This document shows, piece by piece, positions 51,401 to 58,672 of a stretch of DNA of 58,672 nt (position 1 is the first letter of the stretch; each line of letters opens with the position of its first letter). Both the position numbers and the translations under genes were made by a program. Under the pieces are notes generated by a model, which saw only the letters and a program-made list of their open reading frames with translations, made no database searches and had not been told where the DNA came from. The DNA lies in assembly GCA_030041305.1 (NCBI GenBank), contig JASHOC010000118.1:1-58672 (forward strand). The letters are read 5' to 3'. The DNA is from Acidobacteriaceae bacterium (GTDB lineage Bacteria; Acidobacteriota; Terriglobia; Terriglobales; Acidobacteriaceae).

Positions 51401-52192
51401 TTTTCCAACCTTGTCGGAACGACCGAAACTCTCAGTGGTTGGGTCGAGGGGGGCGTTTTCGGAGCAGGCGGAACCGGAGGCGTCCAGGACAACAGCAACA
51501 TCCGGGGCAACCCCACCAACCCAGGCGAGTATGCGCGCTCGATCTTCCAGACGCCCAATCGGCTGGTTATTAATTGGGTGTATCCACTGCCCATTGGACA
51601 CGGGCAGCGGTTTCTGTCGAGTGCGAACGGAACCCTCAACAGAATCGCAGGTGGTTGGGTGATTAATGGCCTCACAACTTTCCAGGATGGTTTCCCGCTC
51701 GCATTCGCCGATTCCGCGAATAACATTCTGGAAACCAACTGGGTGGAGGGTGAGGGCGATATTGGCGAGAACGGCGGAGACAGTCGTCCGAACTACACTC
51801 CCAATGCACCTGCCAATCCAAGCCTCTACCCCAGCGCTCCGGCGTGCAACAATCATCCGCAGATGCCAGGGAAGCCCAGTCAGCGGCTGGGCGGATGGTT
51901 CAACCCGAACTGCTACGCCCCGTCAGATCCGTTTGGGTTTGGCAACGAGCCACGAACGGATCCTCGTCTCCGCGCCCAGGGCATCGACAGCACCGATTTT
52001 TCGATCGCCAAAGACATCGCTTTCCGCGAGCGTTACAAACTGGATTTCCGGGTTGAAGCCTTCAACCTCTTCAACTGGACCCAGTTCGGTTTTCCGAACA
52101 CTCAGGCAGACAACCCAGCTTCTTTCGGCGTAGTGTACGGGCAGGCCAATTCACCGCGTCTGGTCCAATTCAGCGGCCGCTTCTCGTTCTAG
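48482..52192 (+). CDS. Oar-like TonB-dependent receptor with carboxypeptidase-regulatory domain
   Basis: The 1236-residue outer-membrane protein has a signal peptide ('MLLSLFVVLATCSVSWAQ'). The regulatory Ig-like domain is at about 27-110 ('GSLVGTVTDNAGAVLPGAKITL', 'GNFQFLQLLPGNYKVV'). A plug follows ('EQLPLNGRDPLNLAELVPGV', 'FIDGAPINGSMSNSAV', 'EYGRFAGGVINMATKSGTNQFHG'), then a beta-barrel ending in Phe (QFSGRFSF). ATG at 48482 follows GGCGAGGAG; the longer frame to 48407 adds residues without signal character. It shares the general plan of the 4905-8144 receptor but is about 160 residues longer. Genes for a PLP enzyme upstream and PQQ/sugar-acid enzymes downstream are on the same strand. 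Confidence 0.94.
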   Translation: MTIGRKQLYKMLLSLFVVLATCSVSWAQATGSLVGTVTDNAGAVLPGAKITLTNLATNEIQSALSDGHGNFQFLQLLPGNYKVVAEHAGFQAFVVPSVQVTVGNATRVDTTLQVGQATQTVEVNAQVALLDTQSSSLDYNVQSSQVEQLPLNGRDPLNLAELVPGVVPQGGTTGNAGVNFMSDGSMNSWGNYQIGGGSANQSAIFIDGAPINGSMSNSAVLAPTQDSIQEFQVATNNVSPEYGRFAGGVINMATKSGTNQFHGTLYEYVRNAALNANSWFDNDQTPVLPRPIYTQNQFGAAAGGPILKDRTFFFLSWEDFDLTQASLINNPTPTAAMLGGDFSAVPTQLYDPNNATCGANGLGPNTGSNRCAYTPANGYAGYNQIPASEINQAGLNIAKLTFAPPTNSGNPATGAANFVMNVPVRTDTNQWVARGDQTFGKNKLFERYTNWHFNGAVAPNEPGTADYGVYNEFGLDQAVVGDTITITPTMVADVRASFFRFFYPYYPTSCCNFDVASKIGSGWANIQKGETYPQSPTPNITGMPGLEYLDTATDTDESYILSGAFTKTLGRHTITFGGEQRRFVWDYVQSNSAGVTFNAPSGNGYTSSSMADSSTGYGIASTLLGYVTFAEAQEPARTNAEDWYSGLYVNDSFRWTPKLTINAGLRWEQPGSFTETHGKEATMLLNLPQPTVTGAMNAGGFSGTFTGGLGLINSSVYPHNDWQELNWKDYAPRVGFAYSPTSTWVFRGGFGISFLPSEALAFGLGPFDSPINLPTTTNTSSGLIPSFSLTDPFPNGVLTPATSTSTLQTFLNSLLGSGIDGPVPHNKDAYQTQWNIGFEKQFGGSSSVNVSYVGSRGNHNPLFSINLNQLPDQYDICNNVDNPTTATLPSQCNGHYITDMVYNPLSAANGGPIPTTVPILGAATVPYGNLLEPHPQYIFMTDISPNVGFTFYQALQVMAQKRLKGGILSAAWTFSNLVGTTETLSGWVEGGVFGAGGTGGVQDNSNIRGNPTNPGEYARSIFQTPNRLVINWVYPLPIGHGQRFLSSANGTLNRIAGGWVINGLTTFQDGFPLAFADSANNILETNWVEGEGDIGENGGDSRPNYTPNAPANPSLYPSAPACNNHPQMPGKPSQRLGGWFNPNCYAPSDPFGFGNEPRTDPRLRAQGIDSTDFSIAKDIAFRERYKLDFRVEAFNLFNWTQFGFPNTQADNPASFGVVYGQANSPRLVQFSGRFSF

Positions 52193-52266
52193 CCTGCTTT
52201 GTTGAGTTTGTCGGAAGTAGCTCAACCTGACCGAAAAGGAAAATTTCAATACGATTGGATGATTGC

Positions 52267-54498
52267 ATGAAGAGAAGGCGGGCAGTTGAAGCATTGCTCG
52301 CAGGGTTGATCTTATTCATAGGTGGCCTTTATGTGGCCATGGCTCATGGTAATGGAAGCTTTGGTCCGTCGCAGGATTGGCCTGTCTACGGGGGGCAGCC
52401 GGCGCAAGATCACTATTCTCCTTTGACGCAAATCAATCGCCAGAATGTGAAAGAGCTGGTGGTCGCGTGGAAGTATGACACGGGCGAGCAGGAGGGCTCG
52501 GAGTCGAGCCCTATCGTTATCGGTCGTGTTCTCTACACAAACACTCCAAAACCCGGCGTCGTTGCGCTCGATGCCGCAACCGGTAAGCTGCTGTGGAAGT
52601 TTCAAGCCCCAATGAGCGGAGGATCGACGACGCGGGGCGTCTCCTATTGGACCGATGGCCTTAATAGCCGGATCTTCGCCGGTTATGGCCACTACCTCTT
52701 TGCTATCGACGCGAAAACCGGCAAATCCATTTCGAGCTTTGGCGAGAACGGCAGAATCGACTTGCGCAAGGGCCTGCGCGAACCCTACGAGCGCCAGTCT
52801 GTAGGTCTCACTTCGCCGGGAATCGTTTACAAGGACTTGATTATCGTGGGCGGCGCGAATCCTGAAACCCATCCCGCGCCTCCCGGTGACATTCGCGCCT
52901 ACGATGTGCGCACCGGCGCTCTGCGCTGGACCTTCCATACTATTCCCCGCCCCGGCGAGCCGGGCTATAACACCTGGCCGAAGGACGCCTGGAAGGACGC
53001 AGGCGCGGCCAACAACTGGGCGGGCATGGCGCTCGATGTCCAGCGGGGAATTGTTTACGTTCCTACCGGCTCCGCGGTCTTCGACTTTTATGGGGGCGAT
53101 CGCGTCGGTAACGACCTGTATGCCGACACGCTGCTGGCTCTCGATGCGGGGACCGGCAAGCTGATCTGGTATTTCCAGGGCGTGCATCACGACCTTTGGG
53201 ATCGCGATTTCCCCGCGCCGCCGGCGCTGCTGACCGTGATGCGCAACGGTAAGCCGGTGGACGCAATTGCGCAGACCACCAAATCCGGTTATGTCTTTCT
53301 GCTGGATCGTACCAATGGCAAGCCGTTGTTTCCCATCAAGGAGTCACCCTACCCGCGCAGCACCGTGCCGGGAGAGGTAACTTCTCCGACGCAGCCGTTA
53401 CCCACTATGCCCGCTCCCTTCGCCCACCAGGGTGTGACGATAGATACGCTGACGAATCGAACTCCTGAAGCGCACGCATGGGCGGTCAAGCAGTTCTCGA
53501 CATTTGTCAGCGGAGGACAGTTCATTCCTCCGAGCGTGGACAAGCTGACGGTCGATATGCCCGGCATGGATGGGGGCGGCGAGTGGGGTGGCCCCGCTGT
53601 GGATCCAAAGACCGGTGTGTTCTATGTCAACGGCAACGATACGGCATGGCTGGTTGGCCTCACCAAGCCTCCGCCGGCGGGCAGCTTGGGCGAGCGCACC
53701 TACCAGCAACAATGCGCCACCTGTCACGGCCTCAACTGGGCCGGTTCGCCCCCCGCAATACCGGCGCTGTGCGGCATCGATGGCATCCTCACGGATGCTG
53801 AGATAGCCGGCATCATCCGGCAGGGACGGGGCCGGATGCCTCCCTTCAGCAGCCTGCGCGACGACGAGGTTCAAGCAGTAGTCCAATACCTGACCAGGTA
53901 TCCCCAGCAGCAGGAGAACAGGAGCGCCTCAGGAGAAGTCTCCCCAAGCTGCGACGAAGGGCATGTTGTACCCCAGGAACACAAGCCTCCGGCGCAAGCC
54001 TCTGGAGCAGCAGTCCCTCATCGGCCGACAGCCGCTCCTGCCAAAACCGGGAGCGGCGTGAACGATATGCCCTATGAGACCATCGGATTCCGCCGCTTCC
54101 TGGATTCCGACGACTACCCCGCCACAGCTCCGCCTTGGGGCACCCTGAACGCGATCGATATGAATACCGGCAAATACCTGTGGCAGATTCCATTCGGAGT
54201 GTATCCGGAGCTGGCGGCCAAAGGCATGGGCGATACCGGTTCCGATAACTTCGGTGGACCGGTGGTGACGGCGGGAGGATTGGTGTTTATCGGCGCCACG
54301 GTCTTCGATGACGAGATGCACGCGTATGACAGCAGCGCGGGTAAGCTTTTGTGGCAAGCAAAGCTTCCCTTTGCCGGTCTGGCGACGCCTGCGACCTACA
54401 TGGTGGACGGTAAGCAATATGTGGTGATTGCGGCTACCGGCGGGCAGTCGAGCAAGGAGCCGGCCGGGGGGATGTACGTGGCATTTGCGCTGCCATAA
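52267..54498 (+). CDS. PQQ-dependent dehydrogenase (glucose-dehydrogenase type) with inserted cytochrome c domain
   Basis: The 743-residue protein has an N-terminal signal or anchor ('VEALLAGLILFIGGLYVAMAHG'). The propeller begins with 'QDWPVYGGQPAQDHYSPLTQINRQNV' and includes 'GGANPETHPAPPGDIRAYD' and 'GVHHDLWDRDFPAPPALL', as in soluble and membrane quinoprotein glucose dehydrogenases. At about residues 475-560 a cytochrome c domain (CATCH in 'RTYQQQCATCHGLNWAG', 'GRMPPFSSL') is inserted. A Pro/Ala linker then leads back into the last blades ('DNFGGPVVTAGGLVFIGATVFD'). It probably oxidises an aldose or polyol in the periplasm and passes electrons through the haem. ATG at 52267 (weak GGA) or TTG at 52255 may be the start. 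Confidence 0.88.
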   Translation: MKRRRAVEALLAGLILFIGGLYVAMAHGNGSFGPSQDWPVYGGQPAQDHYSPLTQINRQNVKELVVAWKYDTGEQEGSESSPIVIGRVLYTNTPKPGVVALDAATGKLLWKFQAPMSGGSTTRGVSYWTDGLNSRIFAGYGHYLFAIDAKTGKSISSFGENGRIDLRKGLREPYERQSVGLTSPGIVYKDLIIVGGANPETHPAPPGDIRAYDVRTGALRWTFHTIPRPGEPGYNTWPKDAWKDAGAANNWAGMALDVQRGIVYVPTGSAVFDFYGGDRVGNDLYADTLLALDAGTGKLIWYFQGVHHDLWDRDFPAPPALLTVMRNGKPVDAIAQTTKSGYVFLLDRTNGKPLFPIKESPYPRSTVPGEVTSPTQPLPTMPAPFAHQGVTIDTLTNRTPEAHAWAVKQFSTFVSGGQFIPPSVDKLTVDMPGMDGGGEWGGPAVDPKTGVFYVNGNDTAWLVGLTKPPPAGSLGERTYQQQCATCHGLNWAGSPPAIPALCGIDGILTDAEIAGIIRQGRGRMPPFSSLRDDEVQAVVQYLTRYPQQQENRSASGEVSPSCDEGHVVPQEHKPPAQASGAAVPHRPTAAPAKTGSGVNDMPYETIGFRRFLDSDDYPATAPPWGTLNAIDMNTGKYLWQIPFGVYPELAAKGMGDTGSDNFGGPVVTAGGLVFIGATVFDDEMHAYDSSAGKLLWQAKLPFAGLATPATYMVDGKQYVVIAATGGQSSKEPAGGMYVAFALP

Positions 54499-54625
54499 AT
54501 CGCTTCGCTTGCGGCGCGGGGCCCATCCCAGCGGCCCCGCCGCGCAATGTTGAAGGGCGTCCAATATACTGGACAAGCGAATCGTGGAGCGAAATGACGA
54601 TAGGTGATAGTTGCTTCGGGTGGCC

Positions 54626-54707
54626 TACGCGGTTCTCCCTCGTGGCCGCAGGGCCAAGCCATTTTGCACGATTCCCGAAACACTACACAAACTGAAACAC
54701 CGCCGTA
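54626..54707. mobile_element. Diverged family-2-like miniature element
   Basis: The left edge TACGCGGTTCTCC and the right edge ACCGCCGTA resemble the ends of the 117-bp elements. Read inward from the right (TACGGCGGTGTTTCAGTTTGTGTAG), it also has the subterminal GTGTAG at the same distance as the TATAGCGGTTCTCC...GTGTAG of the other copies. It is shorter (82 bp) and internally different. It ends 13 bases before the ATG of the next gene, and its terminal GTA runs straight into the GAGGAG ribosome binding site. Confidence 0.45.
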
Positions 54708-54720
54708 GAGGAGACTGCTT

Positions 54721-55878
54721 ATGGGTACTAGCGCGACTGATTCAAGCGAGCGCGACGCCACGAATCCAATCACCAGCTCCGACCGAAGAGAGTTCATGAA
54801 ACTCGCCCTTGGCGGCGCTCTGGGCGCCTCGGCGCTCCTCTCGTCGGCAGGCAAAGCGTCGGCGATCGAGTATACGTTCGCACCGGGAATCAAATTAGGG
54901 AGCAACGATGAGCCGGCCGAGCCAACCGATGACCAACTGCTCTTCCTTACTCAGATTGGGGTCAAGTTTGTGAACGTGGATACGACACCGGATCAGCGCA
55001 CCCTGGAATGGTTCCTCAAAATCAAGAAGCGCTATGAGGATGCGGGGATTAAGGTTTGGACCATCGGTGAAGTACAGTGTATCCCGGAAATTGTACTCAA
55101 CCTTCCCGGTCGCGACGAGAAGATCGAAATGTATAAGGAGTATCTTCGCAATCTGAGCAAGGCAGGGCTCTACTATACGACTTATGTGCATTCGGGCAAC
55201 GGCATCTGGCATAGCGGCCGGGAGACGATTCGCGGAGCCGAGGCGCGCGCGGTTGACATGTCGAGCCCAAACCTTTACGGCGAGTGGGACGGGATCAAAT
55301 ACCACCTGCCTCTCACCAACGGCCGGGTCTTCACCGAAAAAGAAATTTGGGATAACTACACCTACTTCATCAAGCAGGTCGCTCCGGTAGCGGAAGAGGT
55401 CGGCGTGCGCATCGGAATTCACCCCGAGGATCCGCCGGTGCCGATGTTGGGCGGGGTTCCGCGTTGCATCTTTACCAGCTTTGAAGGCTACAAGAAGGCC
55501 CTGGAGATTGCGAATAGCCCCAATGTGGGCATTGTTCTGTGCTGTGGCACCTGGCTCGAGGGTGGGCGGACGATGATGGGCAAGGACCCGGTCGAGATGA
55601 TCCGGTACTTTGGGCCCGAAAAGATATGGCAAATCCACTTCAGGAACATAAGTGCGCCGCTGCCGCATTTTGTTGAGACCTTCATCGACAACGGCTACTA
55701 CGACATGTACAAGGTCGCGAAGGCTCTCGTGGAAGTGAACTTTGACGGCAACGTGATGTGGGACCACACGCCGAAGGTGGTAGGCGGGCGCTACTCCGAA
55801 TGTGCGTATGGGTTCGCGTACATGAAGGCGCTATTTCAAGCGGCCCAGTTTGAGGCGCAGGCGCAGGTTAGGGCGTAG
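54721..55878 (+). CDS. Tat-exported mannonate dehydratase-like protein
   Basis: The 385-residue TIM-barrel protein is of the UxuA (D-mannonate dehydratase) type in the xylose-isomerase-like superfamily. After a twin-arginine signal ('TSSDRREFMKLALGGALGASALLSS') the body shows 'RIGIHPEDPPVPMLGGVPRCIF', 'GIVLCCGTWLEGG', 'WQIHFRNIS' and 'NVMWDHTPKVVGG'. These match the metal-binding His, Cys and Asp blocks of UxuA ('HPDDPP', 'GT..E', 'HFRN', 'DHTP'). UxuA makes 2-keto-3-deoxygluconate in the cytoplasm, so export is unusual. GAGGAG lies 7-8 bases before the ATG. It follows the PQQ dehydrogenase by 220 bases on the same strand. Confidence 0.85.
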   Translation: MGTSATDSSERDATNPITSSDRREFMKLALGGALGASALLSSAGKASAIEYTFAPGIKLGSNDEPAEPTDDQLLFLTQIGVKFVNVDTTPDQRTLEWFLKIKKRYEDAGIKVWTIGEVQCIPEIVLNLPGRDEKIEMYKEYLRNLSKAGLYYTTYVHSGNGIWHSGRETIRGAEARAVDMSSPNLYGEWDGIKYHLPLTNGRVFTEKEIWDNYTYFIKQVAPVAEEVGVRIGIHPEDPPVPMLGGVPRCIFTSFEGYKKALEIANSPNVGIVLCCGTWLEGGRTMMGKDPVEMIRYFGPEKIWQIHFRNISAPLPHFVETFIDNGYYDMYKVAKALVEVNFDGNVMWDHTPKVVGGRYSECAYGFAYMKALFQAAQFEAQAQVRA

Positions 55879-56014
55879 CTTGGAGCGGCTGTCTGTCTGC
55901 TGCAACCAGGTTTGCCAGAGGGGGCTATCTTCGGTTGCTTTTCTCGTTAGCGCTTCGTATTTGGTTTTCTCTAATGCTCAGCAATGAATGAATCTCTCTT
56001 TGAGGGAACTTTAG

Positions 56015-58414
56015 ATGACAGCTCGTCGGTGGTTCGACTTGCTGGTTTTTTCAGCGCTGTTCCTTTTCACGGCTGTGCCTTCAGTGGCCCAAGAACAGAC
56101 AGAGGGGACCAATGTTGGCGCGCAGCAGTTCGCCCAGAACTGCGCTGGCTGTCACGGTGGCGATGGGAGGGGGGGAGACAAGGCCCCGTCGATTGCGACC
56201 ATGCCGAGCGTCATCGCACTTTCCGATGCCGATCTAATCAAGATCGTGCACGACGGCGCCCCAGCGGGCATGCCATCGTTCTCGCAGCTCAGCACTGCGA
56301 ACATCCAGGCGGTAGTGGACTATCTGCGCACGTTACAGGGCAAGACGCCGGCTAGCGCCGCTGCAGCCTCTGCAACCGGAGACTCCGCTGCCGGCCGCGC
56401 GCTCTACTTCGGCAAGGCGCAGTGCTCCAGCTGCCACATGATCCAGGGTGCGGGCGGATTTATCGCGTCGGACCTCACCACCTACGGCCAGAATCGTTCT
56501 GCCGACGCGATCCAACAAGCAATTGTAACGCCCGATAAGCCGCTCATTGCGGCCTCACGCGTCGTCGAAGTGCTGACCAAGAGCGGGCAGAAGCTGGTCG
56601 GTGTCGCGCGCAGCGAAGACAACTTCACGGTGGAACTCGAGACCGAGGATGGACAGTATCACTTTCTGGCGCGGAGCAGTCTGGCGGACGTCCACTATAC
56701 GAACCATTCGCTGATGCCGCGCGATTATGGCGCCCGGCTGACGCCCACCGAGCTGAACGACATCGCAAGTTTCCTGATCGCGACTGCGGCAGCGGCAAAA
56801 CCGGCGGCGAATACCAGCACGATAAAGACCAGTGCGGCGGTGGAATCGGCCTCCGTGTCCACCACCGTGGGCGTCGGCCTGATCGACATAAAGTCGAGCG
56901 ACCTGCTCCAAAAGCCGGTAGAGGACAACTGGGTCTCTTACAACGGCGACTATACGGGACGGCGTTACAGCGCCTTGAGCGAAATTACCCCCGCCAACGC
57001 CAGTCGCCTGCAAGTCAAGTGGACCTTTCAATTCCCCAACGGCGGCAACTTGGAAGTCACTCCCATCGTCGCCGCGGGAGTGATGTTTGTAACCAGCCAG
57101 AACGATGCTTATGCGCTGGACGCGCAGACCGGCAACGAGCTCTGGCGCCATGTGTGGCCAATTACACCGGGATTGATCGATGACACCGGTGCGCATCACA
57201 ACCGCGGCGTCGCGGTCCTAGGGAATCGCATCTACATGGAGACAGACAACGCGCACCTGCTCTGTCTTGACGCGCGCTCCGGCCACTTGATCTGGGACGT
57301 GTTCTATGCCCCCGACAATAAGAACTATGGAGGTACCAGTGCGCCTCTGATCGTGAAGAACAAGGTGTTGGTGGGCACGTCGGGAGGCGATGACGGCGTG
57401 CGCGGCTTTCTGGTCGCTCTTGACGCCCAGATGGGCAAAGAGCTGTGGCGATTCTGGACTATTCCCGCGCCCGGCGAGTTCGGCTCCGAAAGCTGGCCGG
57501 GTGATTCGTACAGGCATGGCGGCGGAACAACGTGGATGCCCGGAACCTACGATCCGGAGCTGAACACGCTCTACTGGGGCACCGGCAACCCTGGTCCCGA
57601 CTACGACGACAGCGTGCGTCCCGGCGACGACCTCTACACCAGCTCCGTGCTGGCGCTGGACCCGGATAATGGCAAGCTGAAATGGTACTTCCAATACAGC
57701 CCTCACAACATGTACGACTACGATGCCGTGCAAACGCCGGTATTGGTGGATACAACCTTTAAGGGCCAGCCACGCAAGCTCCTGATCTCAGCCAACAAGA
57801 ACGGCTACCTCTACATCCTCGACCGCACCAACGGAAAATATCTTTTTTCCAGGAAGTTCAGCAACAACCTGAACTGGGCCAAGGGCATCGACGAGAATGG
57901 CCGGCCCATCCCCAACAAACTGATTGCAGATGAAAAGGGCTTCGTGGTCTGTCCCAGCGCGGCCGGAGGATCCAGTTGGTATGCGCCGAGCTACAACCCG
58001 GCGACGAACATGTTCTACTTCCGCTCGCAGGAGTCGTGCTCGGTCATCAAGTCCAAGCCCCAGCCCTTCGAGGAGGGGCGCATGTACTATGGGACGGCAG
58101 AGGACGGTCCGCCAGGCGAAATCGTCAGGGCGTACGTCAACGCCTTCAGCCTGGATAAGCTCGACTTTGCCTGGCGTGTGCCGCAGGCCGGCACGCAGTA
58201 TATCTGGGCCGGCGTGATGTCCACCGCAACCGGACTGGTTGCCTACGCAAGCCAACAGGACTTTATCATCCTCGACGGGCGCACCGGTGAAACTCTGTGG
58301 CACTTCAACATGGGACAAGAGCCTCACGCCTCCCCCATGAGTTACGCCATCAAGGGCAAGCAGTACTTTGCCATTGCCGCCGGAAACGATCTATTCACCT
58401 TCGGCCTGCCTTAG
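56015..58414 (+). CDS. PQQ-dependent alcohol dehydrogenase with two N-terminal cytochrome c domains
   Basis: The 799-residue secreted quinohaemoprotein has a signal peptide ending near SVAQ. Haem c domains follow with CAGCH (43-47) and CSSCH (137-141), then a Thr/Ala linker and an eight-bladed PQQ propeller from about 305 ('NWVSYNGDYTGRRYSALSEITPANASRLQVKW', 'GNPGPDYDDSVRPGDDLYTSSVLALDPDNGKLKWYFQ'). The catalytic-base region reads HNMYDYDAVQ (Asp568, Asp570). In methanol and alcohol dehydrogenases an Asp two residues after the catalytic Asp marks lanthanide-dependent forms. The vicinal Cys pair of methanol dehydrogenases is replaced by GAHHNRG. GAGGGAAC precedes the ATG. Electrons would leave through the haems toward the respiratory chain. 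Confidence 0.9.
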   Translation: MTARRWFDLLVFSALFLFTAVPSVAQEQTEGTNVGAQQFAQNCAGCHGGDGRGGDKAPSIATMPSVIALSDADLIKIVHDGAPAGMPSFSQLSTANIQAVVDYLRTLQGKTPASAAAASATGDSAAGRALYFGKAQCSSCHMIQGAGGFIASDLTTYGQNRSADAIQQAIVTPDKPLIAASRVVEVLTKSGQKLVGVARSEDNFTVELETEDGQYHFLARSSLADVHYTNHSLMPRDYGARLTPTELNDIASFLIATAAAAKPAANTSTIKTSAAVESASVSTTVGVGLIDIKSSDLLQKPVEDNWVSYNGDYTGRRYSALSEITPANASRLQVKWTFQFPNGGNLEVTPIVAAGVMFVTSQNDAYALDAQTGNELWRHVWPITPGLIDDTGAHHNRGVAVLGNRIYMETDNAHLLCLDARSGHLIWDVFYAPDNKNYGGTSAPLIVKNKVLVGTSGGDDGVRGFLVALDAQMGKELWRFWTIPAPGEFGSESWPGDSYRHGGGTTWMPGTYDPELNTLYWGTGNPGPDYDDSVRPGDDLYTSSVLALDPDNGKLKWYFQYSPHNMYDYDAVQTPVLVDTTFKGQPRKLLISANKNGYLYILDRTNGKYLFSRKFSNNLNWAKGIDENGRPIPNKLIADEKGFVVCPSAAGGSSWYAPSYNPATNMFYFRSQESCSVIKSKPQPFEEGRMYYGTAEDGPPGEIVRAYVNAFSLDKLDFAWRVPQAGTQYIWAGVMSTATGLVAYASQQDFIILDGRTGETLWHFNMGQEPHASPMSYAIKGKQYFAIAAGNDLFTFGLP

Positions 58415-58427
58415 AATCGGCTATCCC

Positions 58428-58672
58428 TAGAGCCTGTTATTAACTTCCAGCCAGTAAGCGGAAGAGGTTGGCGAACATGAGACAAGCAAAGGCGAGGAAA
58501 TGAAAACCCGCGAGTGTTGTTTCGAGTCGCTCGTAATCGCGGGCCAGGCGGCGGAAGCGCGCGGCCCAGGCAAAGCTGCGTTCGACCACCCAGCGGCGCG
58601 GCAGCAAGACAAAGCCGCGCTTGGCCTCAGTATGCTTGACCACCTCCAACTGGATACCATGCTCGGCAGCGG
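58428..58672 (-). mobile_element. IS5-family element (IS427-like group), one end, runs off window
   Basis: The element begins after a TA at 58428-58429 with the terminal repeat GAGCCTGTTATTAACTT, identical over 17 bases to the ends of the 182-bp family-1 elements. The transposase reading frame begins at once inside it. It lies 14 bases past the stop of the PQQ dehydrogenase gene. The other end is outside the window. Confidence 0.8.
58440..58672 (-). CDS. IS5-family transposase, C-terminal part (incomplete)
   Basis: The frame enters from the right edge and ends with TAA at 58440-58442, inside the terminal repeat. Its product includes [20 protein letters not shown], then [23 protein letters not shown] and a hydrophobic tail '[15 protein letters not shown]'. 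The '[11 protein letters not shown]' block holds the third catalytic acid (Glu) of the DDE triad and is characteristic of the IS5/IS427 group. About 77 codons are visible; no frame disruption is seen in this part. Confidence 0.88.
   Translation of the reverse strand, partial: AAEHGIQLEVVKHTEAKRGFVLLPRRWVVERSFAWAARFRRLARDYERLETTLAGFHFLAFACLMFANLFRLLAGS

Overview
The window looks like a chromosomal segment of an acidobacterium (phylum Acidobacteriota). This is inferred from gene style, not from a marker gene. The signs are GC-rich DNA, two large Oar-type TonB-dependent receptors with an N-terminal carboxypeptidase-regulatory domain, a CRTAC1/ASPIC-UnbV protein, many Tat-exported enzymes (Gfo/Idh/MocA, M19 dipeptidase, PLP enzymes, mannonate dehydratase) and PQQ dehydrogenases carrying cytochrome c domains. 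No rRNA, tRNA or CRISPR array was recognised.

Layout. (1) 1-13.4 kb: the edge of an IS630-like transposase and a Tat-type M19 dipeptidase. A mostly minus-strand block follows: two tandem paralogues of unknown function, an Oar-like receptor, a Tat-exported PLP enzyme with a beta-barrel-like tail, and a lactonase plus bicovalent-flavin oxidase pair. (2) 14-19 kb: hemD, a DUF488 protein, a CRTAC1 protein and a secreted unknown. (3) 19.2-32 kb: a trehalose/alpha-glucan island with glgE, a treS-maltokinase fusion, a glycosyltransferase-like protein with degraded motifs, a TM-helix membrane protein, treZ and treY. (4) 32.3-40.7 kb: a respiratory cluster with caa3-type oxidase subunits II, I and III, a membrane protein, a dihaem lipoprotein, a Rieske protein, a cytochrome b/c fusion and CtaG. 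(5) 40.7-58.4 kb: Tat-type Gfo/Idh, a YVTN propeller, a repeat-rich protein flanked by two copies of a miniature element, a second PLP enzyme plus Oar-like receptor, a PQQ dehydrogenase with an inserted cytochrome c, a Tat-type mannonate dehydratase, and a dihaem PQQ alcohol dehydrogenase. (6) The right edge runs into an IS5-family transposase.

How the genes may work together (inference). Two loci pair an outer-membrane receptor with a Tat-exported DgaE/SelA-like PLP enzyme, and they sit among sugar- and sugar-acid-active enzymes that also carry export signals. This suggests sugar oxidation, lactone hydrolysis and dehydration or deamination in the periplasm. Electrons from the PQQ/cytochrome enzymes could reach the bc-caa3 chain encoded nearby. 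Separately, TreYZ (glucan to trehalose) and TreS-Mak-GlgE (trehalose to glucan) form a closed glucan-trehalose loop within 13 kb.

The window also holds two families of transposase-less miniature inverted-repeat elements. Family 1 is two 182-bp copies whose ends match the IS5-type element at the right edge. Family 2 is two 117-bp copies plus two diverged relatives with TA ends. One family-1 copy is inserted inside a family-2-like element. The two best family-2 copies bracket the unusual repeat protein at 43.5-45.5 kb.
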